DNA of 64,000 bases from an uncultured Clostridia bacterium (GCA_934647165.1 CAKUFA010000009.1:13270-77269); one strand, 5' to 3'. Counted from the first letter of the stretch, positions 51,566-60,773 are shown. The notes: generated from the sequence alone by a model not told the origin. Numbers and translations are program-made.

Positions 51566-52492
51566 ATGAGTATTGCAGCGAACAAAAAACCCGGGCGTGC
51601 GTTCTCCCGAAAGAGGCACATCAAGCGTACAAGAGGCGAAAAAATCTTTGATGTAATCAATGTGATCTTCCTGGGTATTCTGGCGCTCAGCATGCTGTAT
51701 CCCTTCTGGTACGAGCTTGCACTGTCCCTGGCCGATGCGGATAAGGTGGCCATCTCCAAGGTGTACATCTGGCCATCTGCCGTCAGCCTTGAAAGCTACG
51801 CTAACGTGCTTTCTTCCAAGTATATTTACTACGGCTACTTCTGGACGATTGTGCGCACGGTGGTGGGTACCCTGGTGGCACTGGTGCTGGGCTTCCATTT
51901 CGCCTATGCGTTGTCCAAGCGGGATTTCCCCAACCGGAAGCTGTGGACGAGCCTGCTGGTGTTCACCATGTTCTTCTCCGGCGGCATGGTGCCGGATTAC
52001 CTGCTCATCCGCGATCTGAAGCTGATTAACAGCATTTGGTCGTTGATTCTGCCCACGGCAATCAGCGCGTACAATATCACCATCATGCGCAACTACCTCA
52101 TGTCCCTGCCGGATTCGCTGGAGGAAAGCGCACGCATTGACGGTGCAAACGATATTGTGATTCTTTACCGCATTGTTGTGCCGCTGTCAATGCCCATTCT
52201 GGCAACCATCGCCTTATGGACGGCGGTTTCTCACTGGAACGCCTGGTTCGACGCCATGCTGTATGTGCAGGATACCAACAAGCAGGTGCTGGCCATCACG
52301 TTGCGCCGCATCGTGCTTCAGGGCTCCAACAGCGTTGTGTCCATGTCCGGTGAAGAAGTGAACGCAAACATGACCAGCGATACCATCAAGGCTGCTACCA
52401 TCATGGTGGCTACGTTGCCGATCCTGTGCGTGTACCCCTTCATTCAGAAGTATTTTGTGAAGGGCGTTATGGTTGGTTCTCTGAAGGGTTGA
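51566..52492 (+). CDS. ytcP: Carbohydrate ABC transporter permease (YtcP family)
   Basis: 308 residues from the ATG at 51566, after AAAGGAGGACG. Six helices, EAA loop ESARIDGANDIVILYRIVVP near 185. Pairs with LplB as the second channel subunit. The usual order enzyme-lplB-ytcP-binding protein is kept. Confidence 0.92.
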   Translation: MSIAANKKPGRAFSRKRHIKRTRGEKIFDVINVIFLGILALSMLYPFWYELALSLADADKVAISKVYIWPSAVSLESYANVLSSKYIYYGYFWTIVRTVVGTLVALVLGFHFAYALSKRDFPNRKLWTSLLVFTMFFSGGMVPDYLLIRDLKLINSIWSLILPTAISAYNITIMRNYLMSLPDSLEESARIDGANDIVILYRIVVPLSMPILATIALWTAVSHWNAWFDAMLYVQDTNKQVLAITLRRIVLQGSNSVVSMSGEEVNANMTSDTIKAATIMVATLPILCVYPFIQKYFVKGVMVGSLKG

Positions 52493-52531
52493 GATTCACC
52501 CTTTTGAGCAAATAAAAAAGGAGGAGATCCC

Positions 52532-54160
52532 ATGCGTAAACTCGTTTCCATGATCCTGGCGCTGAGCATGCTCCTGTCCGTGGTTGCTATCCCCGCGATG
52601 GCAGAAACCACTGAGACGGATTGGAGCAAAAAGGACAAAATCAAGATCACCTGGACGACCTACTATACTGCCCCGCCTGCTGAAGATGCAGTCATCATCA
52701 AGAAGATTGAAGATAAGTTCAATGTGGACATCGATATGCTCCCCATTGACGACGCCAACTTCAACGAAGTGCTGAACACCTACATCATGGGCGGCAACGT
52801 GCCTGACGTTATCCGCCTGAAGGATCCCGGCCAGTTCATGGGCTATGTGGATCAGGAAGCGCTTGGCGAAATTGACATGGACACCCTGCGCCGTGTCGCT
52901 CCGGAAATCTGCAAGGCTATCGACAGCTATAAGGACGGCGAGTTCTGGGCCTATGGCGTTGTGGATGGCAAGCAGTACGGCATTCCTGCCATTGCTTCCG
53001 GCAACCTGTTCCACCTGCCCGTTGTTTACAACGAGACCTGGCTGAAGAAGCTCAATGCAGAAATCCCCACCACGCTGGATGAGTTCCACGACCTGATGGT
53101 TCGCTTCACCAAGGAAGACCCTGACGGCGACGGCGTGAATAACACCTACGGCCTGTCCTCCGACGGCCTGCGTGTGCTGTGGGGCGCCTATGGTGTGAAC
53201 CCCGGCGCTTGCGACGGCCGCACCGACCACTCCTACTTCCAGCTGCTGGACGGCGAAGTGCAGTACGCTGCCACCTCCAACCAGTACAAGGAAGCCCTGA
53301 AGGTTGCGCATCAGTGGTACCAAGAGGGCATCATTGATCCCGAATTCATCACCGGTGAGAACACCGGCGGCTATTGGGCCATCTCCAACAGTGTGGTCAA
53401 CCATCGCATCGGTATGACCGTGCGCGGCAACTACTATCACTGGGTGATGCCAGGCCAGTATCAGATTTACAATGCAGCTGGCGAGCTGGTTGATTGCGAA
53501 CCCGGCAACGTGACCAAGGAATTCTTGGCCGTGAACCCGGATGAGTCCGTTGTGCTGGGTCAGCCTGTGGAAGGCCCCTACGGCGCGGGCGTGAAGAGCT
53601 GGAACATGCTGGCGCAGTTCTACTGCTTCTCTGAGGACGCCACCTCCAACCCCGACAAGTGGGAGCGCATCTGCGCGATCATGGAGTACATGGACTACCA
53701 GTATTCCAACGATCTGGATCTGTACACCAAGTGGTGGGAAGAGATCTATGGCGAAGTGAACAACTACTGGTATTGGCAGGATCCCGAAAACCACATCGCA
53801 GCTGTGACCGAGGACATCTTCCGCGTGAAGTATCCGGAGTTCGCTTCTGTGGACGAGTATGGTCCCAACCAGTGGGGTCCTAGCCTGCCCATCCTGAAGG
53901 ATACCCGCGGCAACCTGTGGGCCAAGAGCATCCACTATGACGAGAAGGGCATCGTGAACCTGGTGCAGTTCTCTCTGCCGCTGATGGCTGAATATCAGAC
54001 CAACCTGACCAACCTGAAGGATACCTGGATGATCGACTTCATCACGGGCGCCAAAGATGTGGACAAGGATTGGGACGCGTACATCAAAGAAATGAACGCC
54101 TCCGGTCTGCAGGAAATGGTTGACGAAGTGCGTGCCTGGTACGCTTCCGCCACCAAGTAA
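52532..54160 (+). CDS. lplA: Extracellular solute-binding protein for oligosaccharides (LplA-like)
   Basis: 542 residues. Signal peptide MRKLVSMILALSMLLSVVAI with cleavage after AMA, and no cysteine for lipid attachment. The mature part shows the large type-I/cluster binding-protein pattern (WTTYYTAPPAEDAVIIKKI; DVIRLKDPGQFMGY; GIPAIASGNLF; WYQEGIIDPEF). It binds an oligosaccharide and delivers it to LplB/YtcP. AGGAGGAG precedes the ATG. A terminator follows. Confidence 0.92.
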   Translation: MRKLVSMILALSMLLSVVAIPAMAETTETDWSKKDKIKITWTTYYTAPPAEDAVIIKKIEDKFNVDIDMLPIDDANFNEVLNTYIMGGNVPDVIRLKDPGQFMGYVDQEALGEIDMDTLRRVAPEICKAIDSYKDGEFWAYGVVDGKQYGIPAIASGNLFHLPVVYNETWLKKLNAEIPTTLDEFHDLMVRFTKEDPDGDGVNNTYGLSSDGLRVLWGAYGVNPGACDGRTDHSYFQLLDGEVQYAATSNQYKEALKVAHQWYQEGIIDPEFITGENTGGYWAISNSVVNHRIGMTVRGNYYHWVMPGQYQIYNAAGELVDCEPGNVTKEFLAVNPDESVVLGQPVEGPYGAGVKSWNMLAQFYCFSEDATSNPDKWERICAIMEYMDYQYSNDLDLYTKWWEEIYGEVNNYWYWQDPENHIAAVTEDIFRVKYPEFASVDEYGPNQWGPSLPILKDTRGNLWAKSIHYDEKGIVNLVQFSLPLMAEYQTNLTNLKDTWMIDFITGAKDVDKDWDAYIKEMNASGLQEMVDEVRAWYASATK

Positions 54161-54181
54161 AAAACAAAGCGAAAGCAAGTT

Positions 54182-54215
54182 TTCCCCCTCTCGGAAAACG
54201 GGAGGGGGTTTCTTT
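54182..54215 (+). terminator. Terminator of the carbohydrate ABC operon
   Basis: CCCCCTC (54184-54190) pairs with GAGGGGG (54202-54208), followed by TTTCTTTG. Confidence 0.8.
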
Positions 54216-54241
54216 GTATAATACCGGAAGCAAGGAAAAGG

Positions 54242-54284
54242 AAAACGTCACGAAAGCAGGAGGCAACCTCTTCCGTGACGTTTT
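54242..54284. terminator. Bidirectional terminator next to the XRE gene
   Basis: AAAACGTCACG (54242-54252) pairs with CGTGACGTTTT (54274-54284), 11 bp, with an inner GAGG/CCTC stem. Confidence 0.82.
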
Positions 54285-54323
54285 GATTGATTTTGGATTC
54301 GTGGGGTGTGGTTTATCCGGGAT

Positions 54324-54644
54324 TTAGTCTCCGTCATCCCATTTCTGCACGGTATCCTGCGCCAGACGGAGAAATTCCCGCAGCCGGGAGCGATCACGGT
54401 CGTTCAGTCCCTCCGGCATGTGGCCGGCGTCTGTATCCAGGCTGGCGCATAGCAGCTCATTGGGAGAAATCTGCATCACGTTGCACAGCGTCACCAGCGT
54501 ATCCAGACTGGCTATACGCGTTCCGCGCTCCACATGCCCAAGGAACGATGCGGAAATGCCGGCCAATTCCGCCAGCTGCTCCTGCGTAAGCTTGAGCTTT
54601 TTGCGGCGTGCGCGAATCCGCGCGCCAAAATCGGCGTAATTCAT
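54324..54644 (-). CDS. XRE-family transcriptional regulator
   Basis: 106 residues. The helix-turn-helix of the Cro/C1 type occupies about 4-62 (ARRKKLKLTQEQLAELAGIS; FLGHVERGTRIASLDTLVTL). The C-terminal 40 residues are acidic. A GGAAGGGGACG site is upstream. Solitary gene with a terminator downstream. The target is unknown. Confidence 0.9.
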   Translation of the reverse strand: MNYADFGARIRARRKKLKLTQEQLAELAGISASFLGHVERGTRIASLDTLVTLCNVMQISPNELLCASLDTDAGHMPEGLNDRDRSRLREFLRLAQDTVQKWDDGD

Positions 54645-54845
54645 TCAATCGTCCCCTTCCTGTTTCTAGTGTACACATTGCGGCAAAGCATTTGAACGCA
54701 CCACGAGCACGGATTCCTTCTCATAGTATGATGGGACGGCAAAAAATATGCCAAAGCGTTATTTGCCGCATCTTTGCAGACCGAACGCTTGAGGGACAAA
54801 TTTGAAAAATATTTCCCTGAAGGGCTGTACAATCTGGTGCAGGCA

Positions 54846-54854
54846 TGGTATAAT
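54846..54854 (+). promoter_or_regulatory. Extended -10 promoter of the zinc-ribbon gene
   Basis: TGGTATAAT (54846-54854) is an extended -10 without a clear -35, about 130 bases before the ATG. The 340 bases between the XRE and zinc-ribbon genes contain no gene I can support. Confidence 0.55.
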
Positions 54855-54983
54855 ACCTGCTGTAACCCAGCCAGGCATCATTCCTCCTTTGGTTGTCACG
54901 CATACTCAATTTTGTCGGGACCCCAATAGAAGCAACTGAATGGCAACATGGTATGGGTGCAAAATAAAAGGAGGTATTCCACC

Positions 54984-55274
54984 ATGTATCAGGACAAGAC
55001 TTTGACCTGCCGTGACTGCGGCAACGAGTTCGTTTTCTCTGCTTCCGAGCAGGCTTTCTTCGCGGAAAAGGGCTTCCAGAATGAGCCCAGCCGCTGCCCC
55101 GCTTGCCGTGCTGCCCGTCGCGCTCAGAACGGCGGCAACAATGGCCCCCGTCAGATGTACGAAGTGATCTGCGACGGCTGCGGCTGCACCACCCAGGTGC
55201 CCTTCCAGCCCCGTGGAGATCGCCCCGTGTACTGCCGCGCTTGCTTCGAGGCTCAGCGTCAGAACCGTTACTAA
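54984..55274 (+). CDS. Zinc-ribbon protein
   Basis: 96 residues from the ATG at 54984 (AAAAGGAGG site). Four CxxC-type pairs: CRDCG (Cys9/12), CPAC (about 37/40), CDGCGC (about 68/71) and CRAC (about 89/92), separated by basic linkers. The first half matches a widespread short zinc-ribbon protein of Firmicutes (YQDKTLxCxDCGxEF...CPxCR). Probably binds nucleic acid or zinc. The role is unknown. Confidence 0.88.
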   Translation: MYQDKTLTCRDCGNEFVFSASEQAFFAEKGFQNEPSRCPACRAARRAQNGGNNGPRQMYEVICDGCGCTTQVPFQPRGDRPVYCRACFEAQRQNRY

Positions 55275-55281
55275 GAAACCC

Positions 55282-55319
55282 AAAGACCTGCCAGGCATCC
55301 GCTTGGCGGGTCTTTTTTT
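55282..55319 (+). terminator. Terminator after the zinc-ribbon gene
   Basis: AAAGACCTGCCA (55282-55293) pairs with TGGCGGGTCTTT (55304-55315) with one bulge, then TTTT. Confidence 0.88.
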
Positions 55320-55507
55320 CGTGCTTGCAGGAAAACGGGAGGAGCGGAACGAATCCCCTTGCGTGAGACAACTCGTTGGAACACACAGGGCTACCGCCTT
55401 GCATTGCTTCAAAGCGCTGCTGAAAAGGTGAAGCGCACTGCATAAAACGCAATGCCGCAAGGGACAGGAAAGAAAATGGCGTGGCAACGCCGAAGGAGAC
55501 GCAAAGG

Positions 55508-56266
55508 ATGGAACCGATCAAGGTGATCGTTGCTGATGACGATGCGGGCATGCGCCTTGTTGAGCGCAAGCTTATCGAACGTGTGGATGGCTTTCGGTTG
55601 GTGGGGGAAGCGGAGAACGGCGAAGAGCTGCTGGCAATGGTTGAAAAGGAAAGGCCGCAAGTGGTGTTCCTGGATGTGGAAATGCCCGGCAAAACAGGGG
55701 TGGAGTGCGCCCGCAGCATTCAGGATATGGATCCGTCCATTGTGATGATTTTCGCCACGGCGCATGATGAATACATGGGCGACGCTTTTGAGGTCTATGC
55801 GTTTGATTATCTGCTGAAACCTTTCAAGACAGAGCGTGTGCTGCAAACCCTCGAGCGTGCGAGGAACCGCATCTGCCGCTTGGCAGAGCAGGATGATCCC
55901 ACCATTGCCATGCCCCATCCGGCGCAGCGCGTGGCCAATGGCCGCTTGATGCTGCACTACAAGGAAGGGGTCAGCTTTCTGACCATGAGCGATATTCTGC
56001 TTGTGCAGCGGGAAAATCGTGCCACGGTGATCTACACCACCGGCGGCGGACGATATGTGACGAGCGATTCGCTGGGGGATACAGAAGCGAAACTGGATCC
56101 GGCAGTGTTCTTCCGCTGCCACAAAAGCTACATTATTAACCTGAACCAGATCAGCAATATTACGCCCTATGGCCGATGGACGTACATTGTGCGTCTCAAC
56201 GGAACCACACAGGATGCGCTCATTACCCATGAAAAATATGAAGAGCTGGAGAAAATGTTCTCGTAA
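55508..56266 (+). CDS. LytTR-family response regulator
   Basis: 252 residues from the ATG at 55508 (GAAGGAGA site). Receiver domain (about 3-120) with Asp56 in FLDVEMPGKTG as phosphorylation site and Lys near 107 in YLLKPFKT; LytTR DNA-binding domain (about 145-250). LytTR regulators often control autolysis, bacteriocins or membrane transport. No histidine kinase gene adjoins, so the partner must be elsewhere. Confidence 0.93.
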   Translation: MEPIKVIVADDDAGMRLVERKLIERVDGFRLVGEAENGEELLAMVEKERPQVVFLDVEMPGKTGVECARSIQDMDPSIVMIFATAHDEYMGDAFEVYAFDYLLKPFKTERVLQTLERARNRICRLAEQDDPTIAMPHPAQRVANGRLMLHYKEGVSFLTMSDILLVQRENRATVIYTTGGGRYVTSDSLGDTEAKLDPAVFFRCHKSYIINLNQISNITPYGRWTYIVRLNGTTQDALITHEKYEELEKMFS

Positions 56267-56304
56267 TTCCTGGAGGAAAACCACGGGAAAGGGCAAAAAT
56301 GGGC

Positions 56305-56333
56305 TTGTTTTTTTCGCCGGGGTGTGATAAACT
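56305..56333 (+). promoter_or_regulatory. Promoter of rpmB
   Basis: TTGTTT (56305-56310), 17 bases, TAAACT (56328-56333), 45 bases before the ATG. Confidence 0.6.
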
Positions 56334-56377
56334 AATTAAGCTTTGATGTGTGTAATCTCCCTGAGGAGGTGGATTTC

Positions 56378-56590
56378 ATGGGAAAGTTTTGTGAGATTTG
56401 CGAAAAGGGCACGATGAACGGCAACAATGTGAGTCACTCCAACCGCAAGAGCCACCGTACCTGGGCGCCCAATGTGCAGAGCGTCCGCGTGATGGTTAAC
56501 GGTGCGGCGAAGCGGATGAACGTGTGCACCCGTTGCCTGCGCAGCGGCAATGTGCAGCGCGCTCTGCCCAAGACCCAGGAAGAAGCCTGA
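56378..56590 (+). CDS. rpmB: 50S ribosomal protein L28
   Basis: 70 residues from the ATG at 56378, after GAGGAGG; the frame is open for ten more codons without a site. Contains the L28 pattern GNNVSHSNRKSHRTWAPNVQ and the zinc-binding cysteines Cys5/Cys8 and Cys50/Cys53 of the zinc-containing form. Single-gene transcription unit. Confidence 0.97.
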   Translation: MGKFCEICEKGTMNGNNVSHSNRKSHRTWAPNVQSVRVMVNGAAKRMNVCTRCLRSGNVQRALPKTQEEA

Positions 56591-56606
56591 GTTTACACGC
56601 ATAATG

Positions 56607-56642
56607 AACCCGTCTGTTGTGCGACAGACGGGTTTTTCTTTT
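56607..56642 (+). terminator. Terminator of rpmB
   Basis: AACCCGTCTGT (56607-56617) pairs with ACAGACGGGTT (56624-56634), 11 bp, followed by TTTCTTTT. Confidence 0.93.
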
Positions 56643-56838
56643 AAAAGCGTTTACTCATCAAAAACTGCTCATCTTATTTTGCACGAAAAAAAACACGAGG
56701 CTTTTCCGGACATGATAAAAAGCGCCATGGAAAACAGCAGGCACTGCATATGGCAAGGAAAAAGCTTGCCATGTGTAATCACTTTTTGCAGGTGCGAAAA
56801 ACTTCTACAGCCTGTGGCGGAAATGTGGAAAATCTCCA

Positions 56839-56867
56839 TTGACAATTATCCGAAATCGGACTAAAAT
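56839..56867 (+). promoter_or_regulatory. Promoter and likely MarR operator
   Basis: TTGACA (56839-56844), 17 bases, TAAAAT (56862-56867). The spacer holds TCCGA-AA-TCGGA (56849-56860), and TTTCGGA recurs at 56881-56887, so an autoregulated MarR site is likely. From rpmB's terminator to here (56643-56838) I see no gene. Confidence 0.75.
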
Positions 56868-56902
56868 AGAAATCGTCTGTTTTCGGACGAAAGGAGAATT
56901 TT

Positions 56903-57367
56903 ATGCCCTATTCAGGAGATAGTCCGCTGGCAAGGTATAATCGCCTTATAAAGCGCAATGATGATCTATATCGCCAGGCATGCCGGGCAATGGGTATCCC
57001 GGAGGTCTCTCTGTGGATCCTTTATTGTCTCAGAGAAAGCGATATCCATACCCAAAGCGACCTGTGTGACGCTATGCTTCAGCCTAAACAATCCGTCAAC
57101 TCAGCGTTGAAAAGGTTGGAACAGGACGGTTATGTGACGCTTTCCGGATCACCCGGAGACAAGCGCAGCAAGCGTATTTCGCTCACCGAAGCGGGTGAAA
57201 AGCTTACACAGTGCACTGCCGATGTGGTTCGCCATGCTGAACAAGCGGTGTTTGACACGGCGCCCGCACAGGAACAGGAGCAGTTTTTGACTCTCTTTGA
57301 TCGATTTAACGATCGATTGCAAAAAGCCATGCAGCAAGCGCTGCAGGACATAAGGAGCAATGTATGA
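56903..57367 (+). CDS. MarR-family transcriptional regulator
   Basis: 154 residues with a central winged helix (about 35-105: LCDAMLQPKQSVNSALKRLEQDGYVTLSG) and dimerising terminal helices. Its stop overlaps the start of the MATE gene by four bases, so the pump is its likely target, released by a drug or toxic metabolite. Confidence 0.92.
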   Translation: MPYSGDSPLARYNRLIKRNDDLYRQACRAMGIPEVSLWILYCLRESDIHTQSDLCDAMLQPKQSVNSALKRLEQDGYVTLSGSPGDKRSKRISLTEAGEKLTQCTADVVRHAEQAVFDTAPAQEQEQFLTLFDRFNDRLQKAMQQALQDIRSNV

Positions 57368-58692
57368 AAATCCGTTTATCCGATCATTTCACCTATGGCC
57401 GATTGCTGCGTTTTACACTGCCGTCTATTGTAATGATGATTTTTACCTCCATTTACAGTGTGGTTGACGGCTTTTTTGTGTCGAACTTCGTGGGCAAAAC
57501 GCCTTTTGCGGCGGTCAATTTCATCATGCCAGTGCTGATGATTCTGGGAACGCTGGGCTTTATGCTGGGTACCGGCGGCAGTGCGCTGGTGGCAAAACAC
57601 CTGGGTGAAAAGCGGCCGGAGGAAGCTAATCGCGTTTTTTCCATGCTGATTTATGTGTCCGTTGCATGCGGCGCTGCGCTCACGGTACTGGGTATTGCGC
57701 TGCTGCCAGCCATAGCCGGAGCGCTTGGCGCGCAGGGAAAAATGCTGGAAAACTGTGTTGCCTATGGCCGAGTGGTGCTGCTGGCGCTGACGTTTTTCAT
57801 TTTGCAGATGGAATTTCAGAGCTTTTTTGTGACGGCCGAAAAGCCGCACATGGGTCTTGGCGTCACGGTAGCGGCGGGCGTGACGAACATGGTGCTGGAT
57901 GCGATTTTTGTGGGGGTGCTCCACTGGGGACTGGTTGGCGCGGCGGCGGCAACGGCCATCAGCCAAACGGTGGGTGGGCTGTTTCCGCTGGTATACTTTG
58001 CACGCAAAAACAGCAGCTTGCTGCATTTGACCCGCGCCAAACTGCATATGCGTACTTTGGGCAAAGTGTGTGCGAATGGTTCTTCGGAGCTGATGAGCAA
58101 TATCTCCATGTCGCTGGTGGGAATGCTGTACAACGTGCAGCTTCTGCGATATGCCGGGGAGAACGGCGTGTCCGCCTATGGGGTGCTGATGTATGTGAGC
58201 ATGATTTTTTCCGGGGCGTTCATTGGCTACAGCATTGGCACTGCGCCGGTGATAAGCTACCACTATGGCGCGCAGAATCACCGGGAACTGCACAGCCTGC
58301 TGCGCAAAAGCCTGGCGATTATTCTGCTGTTCTCGGTGGGCATGTTTTTGCTGGCGCAGGGGCTGGCCTACCCGCTGTCGCACCTGTTTGTGGGCTATGA
58401 TGCGGAATTGCTGGAAATGACCCACGGCGCGTTTATGATCTATGCATTTGGTTTCCTGTTTATGGGATTTGCTATCTTTGGTTCTGGATTTTTCACGGCG
58501 TTGAACGATGGACTGACAAGTGCGTTGATTTCCTTTTTGCGCACGCTGGTATTTCAGACAGGGGCGGTGCTGCTGCTGCCACATGTGTTTGGGTTGGACG
58601 GTATTTGGTGGTCGATTGTTGCAGCAGAAGTGATGGCAGTGCTGGTGTCGGCGGCGTTCCTTTGGGCGAAGCAAAAGAAATACGGCTATTAA
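57364..58692 (+). CDS. MATE-family efflux transporter
   Basis: 442 residues with 12 predicted helices in two halves. Exports cationic drugs or metabolites in exchange for Na+ or H+. MATE signatures such as the N-terminal FTYGRLLRFTLPSIVMMIFTSIYS and LGTGGSALVAKHLGE are visible. ATGA overlap with marR shows translational coupling. Confidence 0.93.
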   Translation: MKIRLSDHFTYGRLLRFTLPSIVMMIFTSIYSVVDGFFVSNFVGKTPFAAVNFIMPVLMILGTLGFMLGTGGSALVAKHLGEKRPEEANRVFSMLIYVSVACGAALTVLGIALLPAIAGALGAQGKMLENCVAYGRVVLLALTFFILQMEFQSFFVTAEKPHMGLGVTVAAGVTNMVLDAIFVGVLHWGLVGAAAATAISQTVGGLFPLVYFARKNSSLLHLTRAKLHMRTLGKVCANGSSELMSNISMSLVGMLYNVQLLRYAGENGVSAYGVLMYVSMIFSGAFIGYSIGTAPVISYHYGAQNHRELHSLLRKSLAIILLFSVGMFLLAQGLAYPLSHLFVGYDAELLEMTHGAFMIYAFGFLFMGFAIFGSGFFTALNDGLTSALISFLRTLVFQTGAVLLLPHVFGLDGIWWSIVAAEVMAVLVSAAFLWAKQKKYGY

Positions 58693-58757
58693 ATGAAGAA
58701 CAGGGAAACGAACCGCGTGGCCGAACAAAAAACGGGCGGCTGATTGCAGTGAAAACG

Positions 58758-58821
58758 GGAGGGAGCCTGGCGCTTTGAAGGAGGACTTCAAGGCGTTCCG
58801 GGCCGCCCTCCTGCTGTTTTT
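58758..58821 (+). terminator. Terminator after the MATE gene
   Basis: GGAGGG (58758-58763) pairs with CCCTCC (58806-58811), enclosing CGCTTTGAAG/CTTCAAGGCG (58771-58780/58785-58794), followed by a T-run at 58817. Confidence 0.65.
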
Positions 58822-58881
58822 GGCCGCAATAGGAGTTGCCTGTTGTTCACAAAAAATTTACAAGAAAAAGTGAAAAAAGGC

Positions 58882-58948
58882 TTGACAAAGAGAAAAGCGG
58901 AGACTATTATAAGAACCGTAGTTAGCACTCAAAGCAAACGAGTGCTAA
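58882..58948 (+). promoter_or_regulatory. Heat-shock promoter with CIRCE operator
   Basis: TTGACA (58882-58887), 17 bases, TATTAT (58905-58910). The CIRCE element TTAGCACTC-N9-GAGTGCTAA (58922-58948) is perfect and overlaps the transcription start region. HrcA binds it and represses the operon. Confidence 0.97.
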
Positions 58949-58979
58949 CAACAAAACTGGATGAAAGGAGCGCACCTGA

Positions 58980-60056
58980 ATGAGCATGATGGATGAGCGA
59001 AAGTTCCGGATCCTGCAAGCGATCATTGACGATTATATCCTGACCGCCGTGCCGGTGGGCTCCAGAACGATTTCCAAGAAGTATGACATGGGGCTGTCCT
59101 CCGCAACCATCCGCAATGAGATGAGCGACCTGGAGGAACTGGGATATCTGGATCAGCCTCATGTGAGCGCGGGACGTATTCCCTCGGCCAAAGCTTATCG
59201 GCTGTATGTGGATAAGCTGCTCAGAAGCGGCAAGATTCCATCGGACGATGCAGCAACGGTGCAGCAGCACTTCCGTGGACGGATGCGGCAAATGGAGGAT
59301 GTGATCGACCACGCGGCGCAGGTGCTGTCCGACCTGACGCACTACACGGCCGTGGTGTTGCCCCCGGCAGGAGTGCAGCCAAGAATCCGCACGTTGCAGC
59401 TGGTGCCGGTGAGCACGAACAGCGCCCTGGTGGTGATTGTGACTGATACCGGCATTGTGCGCGACACGGTGATTCGCGTGAGCGAGCAGCTGGACAGCGA
59501 CGCGCTCTATGCCATTTCCCGCACACTGACAGAGCAGCTGGCCGGACACACGCTGGCTGACGCACTGGTGATTCTGCCCCACCTGGCGCAGAACATGCAG
59601 AACAACGAACGGCTGCTGGAGGGCATTTCCTCCTTTATGGACAGTGCCCAGGGCGGCCGTCCCCACGTGGCTGTGGGCGGCACGAGCAATATGCTCTCTT
59701 ATCCCGAATACAGCGATGTGGAGAAAGCACGGAACTTTGTGAGCTTGATTGAAACCCGAGACAAACTGGCCGACATCATCGCACAGCATGGCGAGATGGC
59801 GTTCACCGTGCGCATTGGCCCCGAGACCGGCGTGCCGGAAATGACGGACTGCTCCATTGTGACGGCGACCTACTCCACGCATGCAGGCCAGCAGGGCACC
59901 ATTGGGGTGATTGGCCCCACAAGGATGCAATACAGCCGGGTGCTGTCCATCCTGGGCAGCATGGGCAAGCAGCTTTCCCACCTGTTCGGCGAGGAAAGCG
60001 GCAGTATGCCAAACCTTGAAAAAGCGCAGGCACAAGGAAAAGAGACGAATAAGTAG
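58980..60056 (+). CDS. hrcA: Heat-inducible transcription repressor HrcA
   Basis: Represses its own operon through CIRCE and is kept active by chaperonins. 358 residues with an N-terminal winged helix (about 4-75: ITAVPVGSRTISKKYDMGLSS-like, ATIRNEMSDLEELGYL) and the GAF-like HrcA domain. AAAGGAG precedes the ATG at 58980. grpE follows with a one-base overlap. Confidence 0.97.
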   Translation: MSMMDERKFRILQAIIDDYILTAVPVGSRTISKKYDMGLSSATIRNEMSDLEELGYLDQPHVSAGRIPSAKAYRLYVDKLLRSGKIPSDDAATVQQHFRGRMRQMEDVIDHAAQVLSDLTHYTAVVLPPAGVQPRIRTLQLVPVSTNSALVVIVTDTGIVRDTVIRVSEQLDSDALYAISRTLTEQLAGHTLADALVILPHLAQNMQNNERLLEGISSFMDSAQGGRPHVAVGGTSNMLSYPEYSDVEKARNFVSLIETRDKLADIIAQHGEMAFTVRIGPETGVPEMTDCSIVTATYSTHAGQQGTIGVIGPTRMQYSRVLSILGSMGKQLSHLFGEESGSMPNLEKAQAQGKETNK

Positions 60057-60652
60057 TGAAAAAGAGAAAGGCAGCAAAGGCAATGATGGAAGAAGAAAAG
60101 AACCCCGTGACGCAGCCTGAAGTCACCGAGGAACAGGCTGTGCCCGAGCAGGAACAGGATGCCGCGGAGCAGGCCGCCGAACAGGATGTTGCCGAGATGC
60201 AGAAGCAGCTTGCGGACGCTGCGGCAAAGGCTGAGGAATACCTTGGCCTGGCACAGCGGGTGCAGGCGGACTTTGACAATTTCCGCCGCCGCAACGAAAG
60301 CGCCCGTGCCGATGCCTATGCGGAAGGCCAGCGGAATGTTGCCGCTGCCATGCTGCCGGTGCTGGATAACCTGGAGCGTGCGGTAGACGCGGCAGGAACC
60401 GCGGAAGGCGATGCGCTGAAAAGCGGCGTGGAGCTGACGCTGCGTCAGCTGCGGGATGCGCTGGCAAAGCTGGAAGTGACGCCCATTGACCGCCAGGGCG
60501 AGGTTTTTGACCCGCACTTGGAAAACGCTGTGCTGCAGGGCACGGCGGAGGACGGCGCGCCGGGCACAGTGTGTCAGGTGCTGCAAAAGGGCTACATGAT
60601 GGGTAAAATAGTGCTGCGACACGCCATGGTAAAGGTTGTGCCGGAGGACTGA
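60056..60652 (+). CDS. grpE: Nucleotide exchange factor GrpE
   Basis: Releases ADP from DnaK. 198 residues if started at the GTG at 60056, which overlaps the hrcA stop; an ATG at 60083 is equally plausible. An acidic N-terminus and a long coiled coil (about 40-110) are followed by the beta-domain with FDPHLENAVLQG and ending GYMMGKIVLRHAMVKVV. Confidence 0.96.
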   Translation: MKKRKAAKAMMEEEKNPVTQPEVTEEQAVPEQEQDAAEQAAEQDVAEMQKQLADAAAKAEEYLGLAQRVQADFDNFRRRNESARADAYAEGQRNVAAAMLPVLDNLERAVDAAGTAEGDALKSGVELTLRQLRDALAKLEVTPIDRQGEVFDPHLENAVLQGTAEDGAPGTVCQVLQKGYMMGKIVLRHAMVKVVPED

Positions 60653-60773
60653 TTTACCGGATGCTGCCCCCGGGTGGCTATTCCCAACAGCAGGACAAAG
60701 AGCGGACGCTCTTTCCTGATAAATAAAAAGATATTTCCCAAACGAACAGTTTGATTTCAGGAGGAATTACACT

